Part shown: positions 13,785-16,856 of the stretch, piece by piece
How the letters are laid out: each line of letters starts with the position of its first letter
Position numbering within the stretch: position 1 is the first letter of the stretch
Assembly: GCA_910579995.1 (NCBI GenBank)
Contig: CAJTWH010000037.1
Span: forward strand, 1-16,856
Source: an uncultured Muribaculaceae bacterium
GTDB lineage: Bacteria > Bacteroidota > Bacteroidia > Bacteroidales > Muribaculaceae
Reading direction: 5' to 3'
DNA length: 16,856 bases
Notes under the pieces: model-generated
Databases searched by the model: none
Seen by the model: only the letters and a program-made list of their open reading frames with translations
Told to the model about the DNA's origin: nothing
Made by a program: the position numbers and the translations under genes

Positions 13785-15125
13785 TTAGCGGCGGCGTGCC
13801 TGACGCATCTGGCGCATCATGGCGGCGGGGTTTGAGCCCATGTTGGTCATGGTGTGCATCATCTTGCGGATCTGGTCGAACTGCTTGAGCAGGCGGCTCA
13901 CATCCTGCACCTGCGAACCCGAGCCTTTGGCGATACGCTGCACGCGTGTGCCGCGGATAACCTCGGGGTGCTCGCGCTCGTAGGGTGTCATTGATGAAAT
14001 GATGGCCTCGATACCCTTGAAAGCATTGTTGTCGATATCTATGTCCTTGATAGCCTTGCCCATGCCGGGAATCATGGCGGCGAGGTCCTTGATATTACCC
14101 ATGCGCTTCACCTGCTGAATCTGCTTAAGGAAGTCGTTGAAGGTAAACTGGTTGCGTTTGAGTTTCTTGGCAAGTTCCTCAGCCTCTTTCTCATCGAACT
14201 GCTGCTGGGCACGCTCTACGAGCGACACGATATCACCCATGCCGAGGATACGGTCGGCCATACGCGCCGGGTAGAAGATATCGATACCGTCGAGACCCTC
14301 GCCCGTACCGATAAACTTGATAGGCTTGTCAACGACGCTGCGGATCGAAAGGGCCGCACCGCCGCGGGTGTCACCGTCGAGCTTGGTGAGCACCACGCCG
14401 CCGAAGTCAAGACGCTCGTTGAAGGTCTTGGCGGTGTTGACGGCGTCCTGACCTGTCATGGCGTCGACTACAAAGAGGATTTCGCCGGGATTGATGGCCT
14501 TCTTGATAGCCTCGATTTCGGCCATCATCTCCTCATCTACGGCAAGACGGCCGGCGGTATCGACGATTACGAGGTCGTTATGGTTCGACTTGGCATATTC
14601 GATTGCGCGCTTGGCGATATTCACGGGGTCTTTCACGCCGTCTTCGGTATACACCTCAACGCCAATGCTGTCGGCGAGAACCTTGAGCTGGTCGATAGCC
14701 GCGGGACGGTAGACGTCGCAGGCAACCAACAGCGGGCGCATGGCCTTCTCGCTCTTGAGTTTCTTGGCAAGCTTGCCGGTGAAGGTTGTCTTACCCGAAC
14801 CCTGCAGACCCGACATAAGGATGATTGCGGGTTTGCCTTCGATACGCAGGGGAGTCTCCTGTCCGCCCATGAGGGTGGCGAGCTCATCGTGAACGATTTT
14901 CACCATGAGCTGTCCCGGCTCGATGGCGTTGATTACATTCTGGCCGAGAGCCTTCTGTTTTACGGTATCGGTAAACGTCTTGGCAACCTTATAGTTGACG
15001 TCGGCGTCGATAAGCGCACGACGAACGTCTTTAAGGGTTTCGGCAACGTTGATTTCGGTGATGCGGCCTTGGCCTTTGAGGAGCTTGAAGCTGCGCTCAA
15101 GTCTATCGCTGAGTTTTTCGAACAT
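13785..15125 (-). CDS. ffh: Signal recognition particle protein Ffh (SRP54)
   Basis: A 446-residue SRP GTPase that binds signal sequences and 4.5S RNA and delivers nascent chains to FtsY at the membrane. The N domain spans about 1-95. The G domain has GLQGSGKTT (106-114, G1), DTAGRLAVDEEM (189-200, G3), TKLDGDTRGGAALS (247-260, G4 and the following loop) and GTGEG. The methionine-rich M domain spans about 300-446 and includes IPGMGK, RGTRVQRIAKGSG (RNA-binding helix) and MRQMRQARRR at the C-terminus. The length is typical. It lies 5 bp after panD. Confidence 0.98.
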   Translation of the reverse strand: MFEKLSDRLERSFKLLKGQGRITEINVAETLKDVRRALIDADVNYKVAKTFTDTVKQKALGQNVINAIEPGQLMVKIVHDELATLMGGQETPLRIEGKPAIILMSGLQGSGKTTFTGKLAKKLKSEKAMRPLLVACDVYRPAAIDQLKVLADSIGVEVYTEDGVKDPVNIAKRAIEYAKSNHNDLVIVDTAGRLAVDEEMMAEIEAIKKAINPGEILFVVDAMTGQDAVNTAKTFNERLDFGGVVLTKLDGDTRGGAALSIRSVVDKPIKFIGTGEGLDGIDIFYPARMADRILGMGDIVSLVERAQQQFDEKEAEELAKKLKRNQFTFNDFLKQIQQVKRMGNIKDLAAMIPGMGKAIKDIDIDNNAFKGIEAIISSMTPYEREHPEVIRGTRVQRIAKGSGSQVQDVSRLLKQFDQIRKMMHTMTNMGSNPAAMMRQMRQARRR

Positions 15126-15130
15126 GTTGA

Positions 15131-15484
15131 TTAGTTGAGGAGATGATTAGTAGCCGTGTCAGGGAATATAACAGTAGGTTTGAATTCACGAGCCTCTTCG
15201 GGAGTCATTGTGGCATAGCACATTATGATCACGATGTCGCCGGGCTGCACAAGGCGGGCGGCGGCGCCGTTGAGGCATATCACTCCCGAGCCGCGCGGAC
15301 CGGGGATGGTGTAGGTGTCGAGGCGTGCGCCGTTATTGTTGTTGACAATATACACTCGCTCGCCCGGCAGGATTCCGGCAGCGTCGAGAAGGTCTTCATC
15401 GATGGTTATGCTGCCTATATAGTCGAGCCGCGCCTCAGTGACGGTGACGCGGTGGATTTTTGACTTCAGTACTTGGATAAACAT
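15131..15484 (-). CDS. panD: Aspartate 1-decarboxylase proenzyme
   Basis: A 117-residue pyruvoyl enzyme that makes beta-alanine from L-aspartate for pantothenate and CoA. The self-cleavage site is DYIGSITID with Gly24-Ser25 at the usual position; Ser25 becomes the pyruvoyl group. Lys9 and Tyr58 (RLDTYT) are present, as are GERVYIVNNNNGAR (41-54) and the LNGAAARL segment (75-82). It lies between panC (17-bp gap) and ffh (5-bp gap), so it is in the panC operon. Confidence 0.98.
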   Translation of the reverse strand: MFIQVLKSKIHRVTVTEARLDYIGSITIDEDLLDAAGILPGERVYIVNNNNGARLDTYTIPGPRGSGVICLNGAAARLVQPGDIVIIMCYATMTPEEAREFKPTVIFPDTATNHLLN

Positions 15485-15501
15485 AGCTTTTAAGCAAGTT
15501 C

Positions 15502-16350
15502 TTAGTAACGGATATTATCGATCAGACGCACACCGCCGCAATATACCGTGGCACAACCGGCTGCTCCGAGCTCGCCGGCGTCGGCCCAGCGGGCGATGGG
15601 CTGCATTGTCTTGGCGTCGACAATACGGTAATATTCGGCCTCGAGACCGTCGATATTGTTGATTGCGTCGAGGGTGAGACGCTCTACCTCTTCGGCTTCA
15701 TAGCCTTGGTGGCGCAGGTCTACGCTGTCGGCAAGAATCTGATGTATCTTGGGGGCGATGGCGCGTGCCTCGGGGCTCAGACGCACATTGCGCGAGCTCA
15801 TGGCAAGGCCGTCGGCCTCACGCACGATGGGGCAAGGCACAATCTCAAGGTCAAAACCTTCGAGCTCTGCCATACGGCGGATAACGGCAATCTGCTGGAA
15901 GTCTTTCTCGCCGAAGTATGCACGTGTAGGCTGAGCCCATGCAAAGAGCTTGCTCACGATCTGGGCCACACCGTTGAAGTGACCCGGGCGCATGGCACCC
16001 TCCATCACCTCCGCCACCGGGCCGAGATCGAACACGCGGGTGTCAGCTTCAGGATATACTTCCTCGGGCGAGGGCACGAATGCAAAGTCTACACCGCAGC
16101 TCTCGAGCATGGCGCAGTCGGCCTCTTCGGTGCGCGGATAGGTGCGCAGGTCATCGGCATTATTAAACTGGGTGGGGTTTACAAATACGCTCACCACTAC
16201 CACGTCGTTTTCACGGCGTGCACGCTCTACCAGCGATTTATGGCCGGCATGAAGGGCGCCCATAGTGGGCACCAAGCCTATGGTCTTGCCCTGCCGGCGG
16301 CTATCGGCCACCACTTCGGCAAGACGGTTGACAGTACGGATTATTTCCAT
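15502..16350 (-). CDS. panC: Pantothenate synthetase
   Basis: A 282-residue enzyme that condenses pantoate with beta-alanine using ATP, through a pantoyl-adenylate. Motifs are PTMGALHAGHKSL (28-40, HIGH-type ATP site), VFVNPTQFN (55-63), MRPGHFNGV (120-128), YFGEKDFQQ (145-153) and the KMSKS-like MSSRN (184-188). The length is standard. It is the first gene of the minus-strand unit panC-panD-ffh-folD-capA and has a good promoter 49 bp upstream of the start. It directly uses the beta-alanine made by PanD. panB is not in the window. Confidence 0.98.
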   Translation of the reverse strand: MEIIRTVNRLAEVVADSRRQGKTIGLVPTMGALHAGHKSLVERARRENDVVVVSVFVNPTQFNNADDLRTYPRTEEADCAMLESCGVDFAFVPSPEEVYPEADTRVFDLGPVAEVMEGAMRPGHFNGVAQIVSKLFAWAQPTRAYFGEKDFQQIAVIRRMAELEGFDLEIVPCPIVREADGLAMSSRNVRLSPEARAIAPKIHQILADSVDLRHQGYEAEEVERLTLDAINNIDGLEAEYYRIVDAKTMQPIARWADAGELGAAGCATVYCGGVRLIDNIRY

Positions 16351-16398
16351 TTTTTATCATTCGGAGGCCCCATTATCGAAGCCACAAATTTCAAGTTG

Positions 16399-16428
16399 CA
16401 AAATTACAAATTTCCCTCAAACTCTCAA
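16399..16428 (-). promoter_or_regulatory. Promoter of the panC operon
   Basis: On the minus strand TAATTTTG (16406-16399) matches the -7 consensus TAnnTTTG, and TTG (16428-16426) lies 19 bp upstream, which fits the Bacteroidetes -33/-7 spacing. Predicted leader of about 40 nt to the panC ATG. Confidence 0.8.
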
Positions 16429-16539
16429 AATCAAACGCTTACTTTATTCATGTTTAACAAGCGAAACTTGCGCTTTATGTTTTTGGAGTTCCGGTTCTAC
16501 ATGTCATAATATCGCCCATAACCGTCAGTACAGCAACTT

Positions 16540-16644
16540 AGTAGGGACGCGCCGCGGCGCGTCCGCCTCACAACAGGTAATCATCATCAGTTCTGTGACA
16601 GGAAATAGTCCGGAGGGGCGGACGCGCCGCGGCGCGTCCCTACT
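16540..16644. repeat. Perfect 28-bp inverted repeat with palindromic arms
   Basis: Arm 16540-16567 is the exact reverse complement of 16617-16644. Each arm contains the 18-bp palindrome GACGCGCCGCGGCGCGTC flanked by GTAGG on the outside and GCC on the inside. The 49-nt spacer has no ORF. This is the form of a widespread class of short intergenic palindromic repeats beginning GTAGGG.CGC; it carries no coding capacity and sits upstream of the panC promoter. Confidence 0.95.
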
Positions 16645-16729
16645 GAGGGTCAACGGATTGTCATTTTCGTTTTGATTGCTAAAATTGAATTTATCCAAGC
16701 TCTGAACCGCTTGATCCATACACAAATTA

Positions 16730-16856
16730 ACACCAATTATCCCTCCCGATTCCGATTTAATTGTTAACTTTTGCACTCAATTCAACGTCATAATGTTTTT
16801 ATTTCAAATTTATGACTTGGATTTAGTGGTTGGACATCGGGAGGGATACCCGGTGT
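16730..16856. repeat. Imperfect 21-bp inverted repeat at the window edge
   Basis: 16730-16750 and 16836-16856 are inverted copies matching at 18 of 21 positions. ACACC, then three mismatches, then a perfect 13-bp TATCCCTCCCGAT pair. The 85-bp spacer contains promoter-like sequences in both orientations: TTAACTTTTGCA rightward (near 16764-16775, one base off consensus) and TAAATTTG leftward (16812-16805). The arms may continue past the window end. Confidence 0.75.

Noticed and set aside
16793..16856. Open frame from ATG 16793 to the window end (MFLFQIYDLDLVVGH...)
   Set aside because: Only 21 codons are visible, no family is recognisable, and the frame lies within the inverted-repeat segment.

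Overview
The window looks like a chromosomal segment from a member of the Bacteroidales, probably a gut Muribaculaceae-like organism. The order-level call rests on three things. Bacteroidetes-type -7 boxes (TAnnTTTG) sit in front of several genes. Shine-Dalgarno sequences are absent. The gene families are typical: a BspA-like leucine-rich-repeat protein, a solo LytTR regulator, a metallophosphatase fused to a PQQ-like propeller, and panC/panD next to ffh/folD. The family-level call is inference from overall look and could be wrong.

Layout: (1) 59-1897, an exported calcineurin-like phosphoesterase with a C-terminal beta-propeller, promoter at the window edge and a strong terminator after it. 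(2) 1958-3030, about 1 kb with at most one doubtful small gene. It holds a dispersed repeat (copy A) made of many small hairpins and a promoter/terminator pair around a 71-codon ORF. (3) 3083-5103, a small unknown protein followed by a secreted BspA-like LRR protein with nearly identical 69-bp tandem repeats. (4) 5104-5633, a hairpin, copy B of the same dispersed repeat, and a promoter. (5) 5634-6874, a LytTR DNA-binding protein translationally coupled to a membrane-anchored phosphodiester-glycosidase-like protein. (6) 6973-10066, two overlapping genes for exported proteins of unknown function. These plus-strand genes look less GC-rich than the flanks and have an accessory character.

From 10067 to 16350 everything is on the minus strand and mostly housekeeping. 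In transcription order this is panC, panD, ffh, folD and a CapA-family gene (one probable operon driven by a good promoter at 16399-16428), then a structured 153-bp gap, then a TrmN6-like tRNA methyltransferase coupled to a CPBP intramembrane protease. The protease gene ends exactly where the converging plus-strand gene ends.

The right edge, 16351-16856, holds a perfect 28-bp inverted repeat with palindromic arms and a second, imperfect 21-bp inverted-repeat pair that reaches the window end and could bound an invertible segment. The most unusual signal is the hairpin array of 2159-2398, repeated once at 5465-5481. It has a constant 9-nt loop, NGCGTAGCT or its complement, closed by 3-4-bp stems that differ in sequence from copy to copy.
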